Part shown: piece after piece, positions 42,441 to 51,477 of the stretch
How positions within the stretch are numbered: position 1 is the first letter of the stretch
Layout: every line of letters starts with the position of its first letter
DNA from: Aquificota bacterium
GTDB lineage: Bacteria; Aquificota; Aquificia; Aquificales; Aquificaceae
Reading direction: 5' to 3'
Length of the DNA: 64,000 nt
Assembly: GCA_030549905.1 (NCBI GenBank)
Contig: JAUQQK010000004.1
Span: forward strand, 1-64,000
Position numbers and translations under genes: made by a program
Notes under the pieces: model-generated
What the model was told of the DNA's origin: nothing
What the model saw: the letters and a program-made list of their open reading frames with translations, nothing else
Database searches by the model: none

Positions 42441-43845
42441 AGCCCAGTGCCTTACTCCTCAGGCACTTATACCGCTCACCAGACAGGTTCTTTAAAAACT
42501 CTTCTACCTGTCTGACAAGGGCTTTGCCAATGCTGTGTAAATTGGAGCTACTTACCCAGTAAGCACGGCTTACCAAGTTTTTCGCTCCATTCACATCAGC
42601 ATTGGCTTTGTATCCACATAACCTGCATTCAAATCTTTCCTGACTTTTCCTGTTTTCCTTATCCACATAACCACATGAACTACATGTCTGTGAGCTATAA
42701 GCTGGATTAACCTCTATGACTTCTATACTATACTCTTCCTTGATTTCTTGCAACTTCCTCTTTAGCTCACCATAGCCATACCTTACAATAACCCGTTTGA
42801 TTTCCTTCGGGTAATCTGATAAAAACTTTTTATAGAGGCTCTTTAGGTTCTCTATGACTATCACTTTTGGAGCATACAGCTTTACAATCCTGTTTATTAT
42901 CCTTCTGACTTCATTCTTTATAAACTCTGACAGTCTTCTTGTTAGCTCTTTAAACCTTTTGCTTTGACTTGGCTTTATTCCTTGCCTTTGTAGATTTCTC
43001 TGTAGCCTATCTATCTTCTCCGCATATTCTTTGACCTTTTCATACAACTTTCTTCCAAATAAATCTCCTTTTGAACTTGTTAAAAAGTTCCTAAGTCCAA
43101 AGTCTAAGGCTATTATCTCTTCTCCTTCTATTCTCTTTGGTTCTATCTCCTTTACTATCCTTAAAGTGCCATCTTCTCCTATCTGAATAAGCTGAGTTGC
43201 TTTACCTCCTCTTTTTTCAAAGTAGCCATGCAATTTAACAGGTAGATAAATGGGTTTTCCTTTCTCAAAAGTAGATAGTCTTATCCACCTGTCAAAGTGT
43301 TTAGCTTTCTTTGGCTCTTCTATCAGGGCGGTCTTGCTGTCAAGTATGAGAGAGATTTTGTTAAACTTTGGCTTTCTCCAGCTACTCAGGATATGCTTGA
43401 AAATCTTCTTGGCTAAAAGTCTTTCTTCTTCTGTTATGTCGTATTCAAGGACAGTCTTGTTTTTGTAATCTACATAAACAGCTTTTTCAGACTTTCTTAT
43501 GAGCCATTCGTTGTTTTTATTGAGGTATAGCAGAACCCTCTTAGTTTTTTCTGACAGGTTGGAGTTTTTGACAATTTCAGAAAATCTGTTTTTGATATTG
43601 GAGATAAAGCTTTCTAAAACAGGTACTACCATATGATACTGTATTGTGTATTTGTATCTTTCAGAGAGGTTAGACCTTACATGCTTTATGTTTGCCTTTC
43701 TGTTAAAAGAACCCTGAGTGAAGAATAGAAACCACTGATAGCTGGCTATAGTCTTTGCGGTTTTTCTGTATTCCATGAGTAGTTGCTTGATAACGTCCTT
43801 TTTCCTCTTTGTCAAAGAGTATGAAACCTGAATAGCTCTATACAT
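42376..43845 (-). CDS. tnpB: TnpB, RNA-guided nuclease of an IS200/IS605-type element
   Basis: About 489 residues. RuvC residues are Asp248 (ALDFGLRNF), Glu332 (VIENLKSL) and Asp417 (ADVNGAKNL); the zinc finger CSSC...CRLC lies at 388-410. All four features of an active TnpB are there. The C-terminal 70 residues overlap the putative guide-RNA hairpins. The start is the ATG at 43845; the track's TTG at 43887 is inside the -35 box. It differs strongly from the zinc-less TnpB-like gene at the left edge. Confidence 0.93.
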   Translation of the reverse strand: MYRAIQVSYSLTKRKKDVIKQLLMEYRKTAKTIASYQWFLFFTQGSFNRKANIKHVRSNLSERYKYTIQYHMVVPVLESFISNIKNRFSEIVKNSNLSEKTKRVLLYLNKNNEWLIRKSEKAVYVDYKNKTVLEYDITEEERLLAKKIFKHILSSWRKPKFNKISLILDSKTALIEEPKKAKHFDRWIRLSTFEKGKPIYLPVKLHGYFEKRGGKATQLIQIGEDGTLRIVKEIEPKRIEGEEIIALDFGLRNFLTSSKGDLFGRKLYEKVKEYAEKIDRLQRNLQRQGIKPSQSKRFKELTRRLSEFIKNEVRRIINRIVKLYAPKVIVIENLKSLYKKFLSDYPKEIKRVIVRYGYGELKRKLQEIKEEYSIEVIEVNPAYSSQTCSSCGYVDKENRKSQERFECRLCGYKANADVNGAKNLVSRAYWVSSSNLHSIGKALVRQVEEFLKNLSGERYKCLRSKALGLLSENPYFRGFSGIVLNPMRR

Positions 43846-43858
43846 CTTTATGCGGAGT

Positions 43859-43887
43859 AATATAGTAGGTTCGTCTAAGTTTGTCAA
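43859..43887 (-). promoter_or_regulatory. sigma-70-type promoter of the second tnpB
   Basis: TTGACA (43882-43887), a 17-bp spacer and TATATT (43859-43864) on the minus strand. The leader would be about 6 nt. It lies within the element's left end. Confidence 0.7.
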
Positions 43888-43902
43888 TAAAAAATGGAAC
43901 CA

Positions 43903-44018
43903 GTTTCTAAGACCTTCCTCATATTTCCTCTCAGTATAAAGCTTTAACTCTTTTAGTGCTTCCTGTCCTCTCTATTATTTTATGCAACACCTACTCCTCG
44001 TCAATTCTCTTAAAATGG
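43903..44018 (-). pseudogene. middle fragment of the interrupted Rpn-family gene
   Basis: Minus-strand DNA such as TTAAAGCTTTATACTGAGAG and GAGGAAATATGAGGAAGGTC matches the intact Rpn gene (TTAAAGCTTTATCCTGAGAG) over about 115 nt, with several in-frame stops and small deletions. The N-terminal two-thirds is gone; only unrelated sequence lies upstream. Confidence 0.8.
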
Positions 44019-44067
44019 TCTTTTGAAACCACTTGCCTGCTGGCAGGGGTGGTATAAAATTTTAAGC

Positions 44068-44340
44068 ATGCTTGTAGCTATGGCTATGTTATGTCAGGTT
44101 TTGCTCTTTGAACAAGAGGGGTGTGCAAGCTGTAAGGCTTCCTACAGAGAGCTTTCAAAGTATCCAAACATAGAGGTGAAGGTCATAAACATAAACAGGG
44201 ACAGGGATAGGGCAAAGGCGTATGGTGTTTTTGGCGCACCCTTAGCTGTCTTTGTAAAAGAGGGTAGGGAAATAGGTAGAGTTTACGGCTACATGCCTCC
44301 CCTGTTTAAGGATATGGTGGACAAATGTTCCCAAGGGTGA
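44068..44340 (+). CDS. thioredoxin-fold small protein
   Basis: A 90-residue protein with the redox pair in EQEGCASCKAS at about 14 and a thioredoxin-like beta-alpha-beta order ending in a cis-Pro-like FGAPLAVFV. It has no clear signal peptide. TAAAAT lies 7 nt before the ATG. The track start at 44023 would run through Rpn debris. It shares 16 nt with the EVE gene. Confidence 0.75.
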   Translation: MLVAMAMLCQVLLFEQEGCASCKASYRELSKYPNIEVKVININRDRDRAKAYGVFGAPLAVFVKEGREIGRVYGYMPPLFKDMVDKCSQG

Positions 44341-44732
44341 GCTATATCCTGAAAACTGAACCTTCTGAATACTCTTACGAAGATTTAGAGAGGGAAGGCA
44401 GGACAGTCTGGAATGGTGTGAAAAACCCCTTAGCCCAGAGGCACATATCCTCCATGAAGCCGGGAGAGCTTTGCTTTATTTACCACACGGGCAAGATTAA
44501 AGCGGTGGTAGGTCTGGCAAGGGTTGTATCGGAGGCTTATTTAGACAGGGATGGCTTCTGGGTTGTGGATGTAGAACCTGCTGGCAGGTTAAAAAGACAA
44601 GTAAGTCTTGCAACCCTCAAAGGAGAGCCAGCCTTTGCCCAGTCCCCTCTTGTAAGGATGCCACGGCTTTCCGTCATACCCTTAAACGAGGACCAGTCTA
44701 TGATAATATGGGAGCTATCCCAAAGCTCTTAA
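44325..44732 (+). CDS. EVE-domain protein
   Basis: A 135-residue EVE (PUA-like/YTH-related) protein. The family marks are SYILKTEPSEYSYEDL at the start, VWNGVKNPLAQRHISSMKPGELCFIYHTG, and the YLDRDGFWVVDV core. EVE domains are thought to read modified bases in DNA or RNA. A GTG at 44337, overlapping the thioredoxin stop, is an alternative start nearer the family consensus. It overlaps the convergent receiver-like gene by 18 nt. Confidence 0.88.
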   Translation: MFPRVSYILKTEPSEYSYEDLEREGRTVWNGVKNPLAQRHISSMKPGELCFIYHTGKIKAVVGLARVVSEAYLDRDGFWVVDVEPAGRLKRQVSLATLKGEPAFAQSPLVRMPRLSVIPLNEDQSMIIWELSQSS

Positions 44733-45014
44733 AAGCTCTCCTGCTTGCACTATATGACTGTTTGGTACCACCATGTCCGCACCCAGCTCTTCTGCCCTCT
44801 TTATAAGCTCAAGGTTTTTATGCCCGCAGTAGGCTATCACCTTTGCTCCCTTTTCCTTTAACTCTGAAACCTTTTCCACAGGGTAGGCTTCTATGTTTAT
44901 GATAACCACCTCCTCACCCTGATAGTCTGAGCCTGCCCTTACCTCATAGCCTTGCAAAGAAGACCTTATCCTGCTAAGCAGTATGAGGTTCTTTTCCATC
45001 AGAAGTACTTTCAT
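44715..45014 (-). CDS. degenerate receiver-like protein
   Basis: A 99-residue protein with the beta-alpha outline of a response-regulator receiver (MKVLLMEKNLILLSRIRSSL; later KVIAYCGHKN and GADMVVPN). The position of the phosphorylated Asp reads IINIEAYP, so it lacks the acceptor and cannot work by normal phosphorelay. It begins 41 nt inside the resB 3' end. Confidence 0.6.
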   Translation of the reverse strand: MKVLLMEKNLILLSRIRSSLQGYEVRAGSDYQGEEVVIINIEAYPVEKVSELKEKGAKVIAYCGHKNLELIKRAEELGADMVVPNSHIVQAGELLRALG

Positions 45015-46623
45015 GCTTTAACTCCTCCAGGGCTCTTATAAAGCTTCTTCTGAACTCTTCTTTGAACTTGTGAGACCAGAAGGCAACCTTCAGGGTGTTT
45101 CCTTCAAGCCTTGCCCATACTTTGCGATGGACTGTGTAAAAGGCAAGGAGCATGCCACCCACCACCATTATGGAGCCAAGCCATATAAGTGGTGTGCCGG
45201 GCTGTCTGGAAACCTGAAAACCGCTGAAAAACTGAGGTTCAAAATCTACAAGGAAGAAGACATAAGGAAAGTCCTTAAGCTCCGCAAGCTGAGACTGGGC
45301 AAATATGGTTAGCTCCGGTGAATAGACCACAGGCACATCGTAAGCCTTACCATCCATTAAAACCTTCACCACAAGGGCTGGCTTTAGCTCACCCTCAAAG
45401 CCCTTTTGCTCGTCCTCTATGTTGAGGGTAGAGCGGTCAATGGAAAGGAGCATGTTTTTAAATTCAGAGACCCTGCCAGCCCTTAGCTCCACCTCACCCA
45501 CAAAAGCCTTCTGCGGGTCTTTTGGAGCCAGCTTCTTATCAAAAACTGCTATCTTTACCCTTCCTGCCGAGCCTGTAAGTCCATAGGTAGCCTGAAATAT
45601 CCTGTAGGTGCCAAAGTCAAAGGGGGCATTTACCGCCGTCATGCCCTGAGCTACAACCCTGCCATCCTGAATTATCTTTATATGGCTTTCAAAGCTGGCA
45701 ATGGCATCCTTGAAGGGTGTATCCCTTTTTATGCCTTTCCTACTAAACTCCTCCTCATAGCTTACAATTTTGAAGTCCTCCACCTCTATCTGGAAGGGCA
45801 GTTTATAAACCTTTTCTTTGGCAGGCACGGTTAGCCTATCACTTCTTGAGCCTTCTGGCACGATAACCGTCCCCCTTATGCCCCACAGGGCATCTATCAG
45901 AGCCCCCACCATTATCACCAGAAGACCTATATGCACCACATAAACGCCAAGCCTTGCAAACCTGCCCTTCTCTCCGTAAAAGTAGGTCCTTCCACCCTCC
46001 TTATCCACAAAGACCCTAAAGCCCATGCCCCTTAAAAACCTTATAACCTTTTCCTCCGAAGGATTTACATGAAGGCTCAAGGGCTTTAAATGCCTTTCCA
46101 TATGCTCGTCAAGTTTTTGAAACCTCTCTTTTGTAAAGGTCTGAACCCAAACCCTTGGAAGCCTTTTGAAGGAGCAGGCTATGAGGTTTACGGCAAGGAG
46201 GACAAGGAGGGCTATGTAATACCAGGAGTGAAAAACGTCCGTAATCCAGAGCTTCCAGAGCCAGTAGCCTATGTCCGCACCAAAGCGGTCAAGGTAAAAC
46301 TCAATGGGCTGATTTTGCTGCACATAGGTGGAGCCAAGCATGGAAAGAAGACCAAGAAGAAGCATGATGAAAATGGCAAGCCTGAGGTCCGCAAGAAAGT
46401 CAAAAAGGAAGCTCCACAGGCTCTTCCTCTTTCTATACTCCTCCTTGAGGAAGTTAAAGACTTCATAAACATAAGAAATTAATGCAAAGCTAAAGAGAGC
46501 CATGCTACCACCCAGGAGGGCAAAATAGAACATACCCCTTTCTTCAAGGTGGAAAAGACCCACTATGGAAACGCCCACAAAGAGTACAAAGGAAATTACC
46601 AGAAAGGCATAACCCTTAACCAT
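44974..46623 (-). CDS. resB: cytochrome c biogenesis protein ResB/Ccs1
   Basis: A 549-residue membrane protein of the system II cytochrome c maturation machinery. It has an N-terminal pair of helices, the family motif FLADLRLAIFIMLLLGLLSMLGS at about 70, a helix at 135-150 (WYYIALLVLLAVNLIACS), HIGLLVIMVGALIDALWG at about 230, a large periplasmic domain and a final anchor (IWLGSIMVVGGMLLAFY). CcsA/ResC, its partner in haem delivery, is not in the window. Confidence 0.92.
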   Translation of the reverse strand: MVKGYAFLVISFVLFVGVSIVGLFHLEERGMFYFALLGGSMALFSFALISYVYEVFNFLKEEYRKRKSLWSFLFDFLADLRLAIFIMLLLGLLSMLGSTYVQQNQPIEFYLDRFGADIGYWLWKLWITDVFHSWYYIALLVLLAVNLIACSFKRLPRVWVQTFTKERFQKLDEHMERHLKPLSLHVNPSEEKVIRFLRGMGFRVFVDKEGGRTYFYGEKGRFARLGVYVVHIGLLVIMVGALIDALWGIRGTVIVPEGSRSDRLTVPAKEKVYKLPFQIEVEDFKIVSYEEEFSRKGIKRDTPFKDAIASFESHIKIIQDGRVVAQGMTAVNAPFDFGTYRIFQATYGLTGSAGRVKIAVFDKKLAPKDPQKAFVGEVELRAGRVSEFKNMLLSIDRSTLNIEDEQKGFEGELKPALVVKVLMDGKAYDVPVVYSPELTIFAQSQLAELKDFPYVFFLVDFEPQFFSGFQVSRQPGTPLIWLGSIMVVGGMLLAFYTVHRKVWARLEGNTLKVAFWSHKFKEEFRRSFIRALEELKHESTSDGKEPHTA

Positions 46624-46646
46624 GCTAAATAAATATAACAGCCTGC

Positions 46647-46652
46647 TATAAT
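46647..46652 (+). promoter_or_regulatory. extended -10 box for gcvPB, leaderless arrangement
   Basis: TGCTATAAT lies 6 nt before the gcvPB ATG, with no Shine-Dalgarno sequence and no clear -35 box. Confidence 0.5.
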
Positions 46653-46658
46653 TTCCAT

Positions 46659-48095
46659 ATGCTTATTTTTGACCTTTCAAAAAGAGGAAGGAAAGGCTAC
46701 CGCCTGCCAGAGCTTGATGTGGAGGAGATAAACCTTGAAGAATACTTAGTACAACACTACCGGCAGGAGCTAAAGTTTCCCGAGGTTTCCGAGCTTGATG
46801 CGGTCAGGCATTATACAAGGCTCTCACAACTCAACTATGCCACAGACACCACCATGGTACCTCTTGGCTCCTGCACCATGAAGTATAACCCGCGCATAAA
46901 CGAGGAGCTATCAAGTCTCGAGGGCTTTAAAAACCTTCATCCCATGACGCCGGAGGAATACGCTCAGGGCACTTTAGAGCTTCTATACAGGCTAAAGGAG
47001 CTATTAAAGGAAATAGGTGGTTTTTATGAGGTCTCCCTTCAGCCTGCGGCTGGGGCACAGGGTGAGCTTCTGGGGCTTTTGCTCATACTCGCCTATCACA
47101 GAGACAGGGGCAATTTAAAGAAAAGAACCGTTCTTGTGCCAGATACCTCACACGGCACAAATCCTGCCACCGCAAGCCTGTGCGGTTTTCAAGTCCTTAC
47201 GGTAAAAAGCGGCCCAAATGGAGAGCTGGACTGGGATGACTTTAAGAAAAAGCTCACAGAAGAGACCGCATGCCTTATGATAACCAACCCGAATACTTTG
47301 GGGATTTTTGAGAGGAAGATAAGGGAAATAGCTCAGGCTCTGCATGAGGCGGACGCCCTCCTTTATATGGACGGTGCCAACATGAACGCTCTTGTGGGGG
47401 TTGCCCAGCCGGGCAGGTGGGGTGTGGACGTGATGCACTTTAACCTTCACAAGACCTTTTCCACACCTCATGGTGGGGGTGGTCCCGGTGGTGGTGCGGT
47501 GGGTGTTTCCGAAAGGCTTGAACCATACCTGCCTGTGCCTCTTATAAAAAGGGAAGGAAACAGATACTATCTTGAATGGGAAAGACCAAAAAGCGTGGGA
47601 AAGCTTCTTGCCTTTTACGGACACGCCGCCGTGCATATAAGGGCTCTGGCATACATACTTTCCTACGGGAGCAGGCTCAAAGAAGTTGCCCAGCATGCGG
47701 TTTTGAACGCAAGATATCTGAGGAAGCTTCTTGAAGGTCTTTTCTTTGACCCTTATGCCCATGTGCCCTGCATGCATGAGTTTGTGCTATCCGCTCAAAA
47801 CCTTCTGAGGTATGAGGTTAATGCCATGGATGTGGCAAAGGCTCTCCTTGACGAAGGCTTTTATGCACCCACCGTCTATTTCCCCCTTACTGTGAAGGAG
47901 GCTCTGATGATAGAGCCTACAGAGACGGAAAGTCCTAAGACCCTTGAGGCTTTTGCGGATGCTCTAAGGAGGATAGTAAATAAAGCTGAAAAAGAGCCCC
48001 ATAGCCTGAAAAAGGCACCACAAAAAACACCCATAAGAAGAATAAAAGAGGCGGAAGCCAACAGAAAGCCTGTCCTTAGAGCCTCATGGGCATGA
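46659..48095 (+). CDS. gcvPB: glycine dehydrogenase (decarboxylating) subunit 2
   Basis: A 478-residue C-terminal half of the two-part glycine-cleavage P protein. PLP lysine lies in MHFNLHKTFSTPHGGGGPGGG at about 265; LSQLNYATDTTMVPLGSCTMKYNPR at about 52 is also diagnostic. It releases CO2 from glycine with GcvPA, H and T proteins, which are not in this window. In Aquificales the system can also run in the direction of glycine synthesis. The 3' end overlaps dnaN by 20 nt. Confidence 0.94.
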   Translation: MLIFDLSKRGRKGYRLPELDVEEINLEEYLVQHYRQELKFPEVSELDAVRHYTRLSQLNYATDTTMVPLGSCTMKYNPRINEELSSLEGFKNLHPMTPEEYAQGTLELLYRLKELLKEIGGFYEVSLQPAAGAQGELLGLLLILAYHRDRGNLKKRTVLVPDTSHGTNPATASLCGFQVLTVKSGPNGELDWDDFKKKLTEETACLMITNPNTLGIFERKIREIAQALHEADALLYMDGANMNALVGVAQPGRWGVDVMHFNLHKTFSTPHGGGGPGGGAVGVSERLEPYLPVPLIKREGNRYYLEWERPKSVGKLLAFYGHAAVHIRALAYILSYGSRLKEVAQHAVLNARYLRKLLEGLFFDPYAHVPCMHEFVLSAQNLLRYEVNAMDVAKALLDEGFYAPTVYFPLTVKEALMIEPTETESPKTLEAFADALRRIVNKAEKEPHSLKKAPQKTPIRRIKEAEANRKPVLRASWA

Positions 48096-49161
48096 CCACG
48101 CAGAGGTAAGGGTCTTCCTGTGTATCTTCGGATTCTATGACCACCGCCGTGTCTGGATCCACCACCTTGAACCATACCCTTGATGTGTCAAAACTTTCAA
48201 GGGCTTCAATCAGATACTTGCCGTTAAAACCTATATCCACAGGCTCTCCTGCGTATTCCACATCCAGCTCATCCCTTCCCTCTCCATACTCGGGGTCTGA
48301 TATTTCTAAGATAGCCAGATTGTCCGCAAAGGTGAGCTTTACTGGAAAGGCAGAAGACTCCGCTATGGCGGAGAGCCTTTTGAGGCTTCCCAGCACTTCT
48401 TCTTTCCTAAGAAGCACCTCATGGTTGAACCTTGATGGTATGACCGCCATGTAGTCGGGATATTCGCCTTCTAAAAGCCTCACAGATAGGGTCCAGTCTT
48501 CACCCTTAAAATGGGCAAAGGACTCGTCCTTGCCAGCCTGCACACCACCGAGCTGGTCCTTCAAAAGACCTTCCAGCACCTTAAGGCTCTTTTTAGGTAT
48601 CAAAAGGTCCATGGGGAAGGGTGAGTTTTTCCAGAAGAGGGCAAGCCTGTGTCCATCAGAGCCTACAAAATGCGTCCTGCCGTCCACCTCATGAACAAAC
48701 ATGCCCTGAAGGGCATACCTTGTGTCCTCCTTTGATATGGCATATTCTACCTTATCAATAGCCTTTAGAAGGTCAAGGGTAGGAAGCTCTGCAGAAAGCT
48801 CTGGTTCTGGAAACTCCGGAAAGTCTTCCGGGTCAAGGGTGGTGAGCTTGAAGGTGCTCCTGCCACCGCTTACCATCAGCCTTTCTTCTTCAAGGCTGAG
48901 GAGGGCTGTGGGGCTTGAGAGGCTTTTTATCACGCTTGTGAGCTTGTCTGCATTTACTGCCGTTTTGCCTTCCAGCTCCACCTCAGCCCTTACTTCAAAG
49001 GAAAGAAAGTTTTCAAGGTCTGTTGCCTTGAGCTTTAGCCTGCCATCTTCTGCTATAAGCAGGAAGTTGTTGAGTATGGGCAGGGCGGACTTTTTCTCCG
49101 TGGCGGACTTTGCCTTTTGAAGAGCTGAGAGAAAATCCTCTCTGTCTATTCTTAGTCTCAT
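48076..49161 (-). CDS. dnaN: DNA polymerase III beta subunit (sliding clamp)
   Basis: A 361-residue three-domain clamp: FLSALQKAKSATEKKSALPILNNFLL at the N-terminus, YALQGMFVHEV in the second domain, the EYPDYMAVIP stretch and a C-terminal PYLCVVMPMRL that forms the partner-binding pocket. TATAAT lies 7 nt upstream of the ATG, so this essential gene also appears leaderless. DnaA is not nearby. Confidence 0.96.
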   Translation of the reverse strand: MRLRIDREDFLSALQKAKSATEKKSALPILNNFLLIAEDGRLKLKATDLENFLSFEVRAEVELEGKTAVNADKLTSVIKSLSSPTALLSLEEERLMVSGGRSTFKLTTLDPEDFPEFPEPELSAELPTLDLLKAIDKVEYAISKEDTRYALQGMFVHEVDGRTHFVGSDGHRLALFWKNSPFPMDLLIPKKSLKVLEGLLKDQLGGVQAGKDESFAHFKGEDWTLSVRLLEGEYPDYMAVIPSRFNHEVLLRKEEVLGSLKRLSAIAESSAFPVKLTFADNLAILEISDPEYGEGRDELDVEYAGEPVDIGFNGKYLIEALESFDTSRVWFKVVDPDTAVVIESEDTQEDPYLCVVMPMRL

Positions 49162-49168
49162 GCACTAT

Positions 49169-49174
49169 ATTATA
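49169..49174 (-). promoter_or_regulatory. -10 box for dnaN, leaderless arrangement
   Basis: TATAAT on the minus strand, 7 nt before the dnaN ATG. The same AT-rich bases read TATAAA on the plus strand for the divergent radical SAM gene, whose start is 25 nt away. Confidence 0.45.
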
Positions 49175-49185
49175 AAGCATGGGCT

Positions 49186-50088
49186 ATGAGAACTAACATG
49201 CTCTATCCTTCTTATCTAAACCTGACAGAAGAGGAGTGGAAGGAAAGGCTGGAAAAAGCCTTTTCCATGCTTGAAGATTGTAAGGTATGCCCTCACAGGT
49301 GCGGTATAAACAGGCTTGAAGGAGAAAAGGGCTTTTGCAAAACGGGAAGGTATGCGGTGGTGGCAGATTATTTCCCGCACAGAGGTGAAGAAAAGCCCAT
49401 AAGGGGCAAAAAAGGCTCAGGCACCGTCTTTTTCTCTTACTGCAACATGAGATGCGTATATTGTCAGAACTATACAATAAGCCATCTGGGAGAGGGCGAG
49501 GAGATGACACCCGAGGAGCTTTCTGAAGCTTTTCTTACGCTACAAAGGCTTGGCTGTCATAACATAAACTTGGTGAGCCCATCCCATGTGGTGCCTCAGA
49601 TACTTGAGGCACTATACATTGCTGTAAAGAGAGGGTTGAGAATTCCAGTAGTTTATAACACCTCCTCCTACGACAGCCTTGAAAGCCTTAAGCTCCTTGA
49701 AGGCATTGTGGATATATACCTGGCGGACTTTAAGTATGGAGACGGAGAAGCAGGCAGGAAGTATTCAAAGGTAAAGAACTATTATGATATAGCCCTTTCT
49801 GCCATAAAGGAGATGCACAGGCAGGTGGGCGACCTTCAGCTCAATGAGGAGGGTATAGCCATAAGAGGCGTCCTTATAAGGCACCTCGTGCTTCCCAACC
49901 GCATTGCCGGGACTGAAAAGGTGATGAGGGATATAAGGAGAATTTCTTCAAAGATGGCGGTCAACGTAATGGACCAGTATATGCCCTACTATGAAGCCTT
50001 TAAATATCCTGAACTATCCAGAAGGATAACTCAGGAAGAGTATGAAATGGCTTTGAAGGAGGCGGAAGGCTTGACTGTTATACTTTAA
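49186..50088 (+). CDS. radical SAM protein, COG1313 (PflX-like)
   Basis: A 300-residue radical SAM enzyme with the cluster motif CNMRCVYCQN at about 84 and an N-terminal cysteine group (CKVCPHRCGI, and GFCKTGR). This is the pattern of the PflA-like COG1313 family; function is not settled, with a role in activating a glycyl-radical or MEMO-type partner suggested by its relatives. The next gene follows after 12 nt. Confidence 0.85.
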   Translation: MRTNMLYPSYLNLTEEEWKERLEKAFSMLEDCKVCPHRCGINRLEGEKGFCKTGRYAVVADYFPHRGEEKPIRGKKGSGTVFFSYCNMRCVYCQNYTISHLGEGEEMTPEELSEAFLTLQRLGCHNINLVSPSHVVPQILEALYIAVKRGLRIPVVYNTSSYDSLESLKLLEGIVDIYLADFKYGDGEAGRKYSKVKNYYDIALSAIKEMHRQVGDLQLNEEGIAIRGVLIRHLVLPNRIAGTEKVMRDIRRISSKMAVNVMDQYMPYYEAFKYPELSRRITQEEYEMALKEAEGLTVIL

Positions 50089-50100
50089 CGAATATAGTTA

Positions 50101-51465
50101 ATGCTATACAGCATGCTCAGGCAGAGGGAACCCATAGTAGCCATAGCCACACCTTACGGAGAAAGTGCTATTGGTGTGATAAGGCTTTCTGGCGGTGGTG
50201 TGTGGGAGCGAATAAAGGATAGTATTTTTATACGCTCTAAATTAAAGCCAAGATACGCCCATTATGTAAAAGTTTTAGACAAGGAAGGACATGTTTTAGA
50301 CGAAGGCATACTCATATACTACCCGTCGCCTAATAGCTATACGGGTGAGGATATGGTGGAGCTTTTTTTGCATGGAAATCCTCTCCTGCTTAAGAAAGCC
50401 CTTGAGCTGTTTCTTTCCAAGGGCATAAGGCTGGCGGAGCCGGGCGAATTCACCAAAAGGGCTTTTCTAAATGGTAAGATGGACCTCCTTCAGGCGGAGG
50501 CGGTGGCAGACCTCATAGAGGCAAGGTCGGAGCTTGCTCTAAGAAATGCCCAGAGACAGCTTCAGGGAGAGCTTTCTTCTTACATAAGGGCTTTGAGAGA
50601 AAGGCTTTTGGAGCTTTTAGCCTATGTGGAGGCGGACATTGAGTTTTCTGAAGAGGACATACCCACACTAACTAAGGAGCAAACACTGAGTATGCTGAAA
50701 GAAGTTCTAAAAAGCATAGAAAAGCTCCTGCAAACGGTTAAAGCAGGCGAATTTATCAAAAAGGGCATTAACTTAGCCATAGTGGGAAAGCCCAATGTGG
50801 GCAAGTCATCCCTCTTTAATGCCCTTCTTGGAGTTGAAAGGGCAATAGTTACACCCATACCGGGCACCACGAGGGACTTTTTGCAGGAGAGCCTGACGCT
50901 CAAAGGCGTTCCTATAAACCTGATAGATACGGCTGGCATTAGACTCACCGAAGACCCCGTAGAGCGCATGGGCGTGGAAAGAAGCCTTGAAAGGCTTAAA
51001 AGCGCTCACATGGTGCTTTTTGTGGTGGATATAAGCAGACCCCTTGAAGAGGAAGACTTTAGGATTTACCAGCTTGTAAAAGACCTTGAACACATAGTGG
51101 TAGCCAACAAGAGGGACCTTCCTGAGGAGCCTTCTGTACTTGCATATTTTCCACAGGCTATAAAGGTTAGCGCAAGGCAAGGAAGCGGTATTGAGGAGTT
51201 GAAGGAGCTTATACTTGAGAGGCTGGGCCTTAGCCTTAGGGATGCGGTTCAGGTTTATATATCTGTGAGGCATGAGGACCTCTTGAAAAAATCCGCAAAG
51301 GTGATAAAATCATTAATAAACAAACTGGAGACCGATGACCTATTTCCGGAAATCATCATGCTGGACTTAAGAGAGGCGGTAAGTTATCTTGAAGAAGTTA
51401 TTGGTGCGGTAGGCACGGAGGAGGTTTTGGGAAGTATATTTTCAAGGTTTTGTATAGGAAAATAA
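50101..51465 (+). CDS. mnmE: tRNA uridine-5-carboxymethylaminomethyl GTPase MnmE
   Basis: A 454-residue GTPase that with MnmG modifies U34 of some tRNAs. It has [22 protein letters not shown] at the N-terminus, the G1 motif [12 protein letters not shown] at about 226, PGTTRD (G2), DTAGI (G3), NKRD (G4), and the C-terminal FSRFCIGK with the conserved Cys. It is followed after 12 nt by rho. Confidence 0.96.
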   Translation: MLYSMLRQREPIVAIATPYGESAIGVIRLSGGGVWERIKDSIFIRSKLKPRYAHYVKVLDKEGHVLDEGILIYYPSPNSYTGEDMVELFLHGNPLLLKKALELFLSKGIRLAEPGEFTKRAFLNGKMDLLQAEAVADLIEARSELALRNAQRQLQGELSSYIRALRERLLELLAYVEADIEFSEEDIPTLTKEQTLSMLKEVLKSIEKLLQTVKAGEFIKKGINLAIVGKPNVGKSSLFNALLGVERAIVTPIPGTTRDFLQESLTLKGVPINLIDTAGIRLTEDPVERMGVERSLERLKSAHMVLFVVDISRPLEEEDFRIYQLVKDLEHIVVANKRDLPEEPSVLAYFPQAIKVSARQGSGIEELKELILERLGLSLRDAVQVYISVRHEDLLKKSAKVIKSLINKLETDDLFPEIIMLDLREAVSYLEEVIGAVGTEEVLGSIFSRFCIGK

Positions 51466-51477
51466 AGGAGGCTACTT

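Larger units (their letters stand above)
42337..43902 (-). mobile_element. TnpB-only IS200/IS605-type (IS1341-like) element inserted in an Rpn gene
   Basis: The two Rpn fragments that flank this stretch are collinear with the intact Rpn gene and are separated by about 1.57 kb holding only tnpB and its promoter. The insertion lies in the Gly/Lys repeat part of Rpn. Strong hairpins mark the right end (42347-42434). No transposase TnpA is present, so it cannot move alone. Exact ends are uncertain by some tens of bases, because the Rpn repeat region is itself variable. Confidence 0.75.

Noticed and set aside
43846-43887. TTG start for the second TnpB at 43887
   Set aside because: The TTG is part of the TTGACA -35 box; the ATG at 43845 follows the -10 box and matches the TnpB N-terminus.
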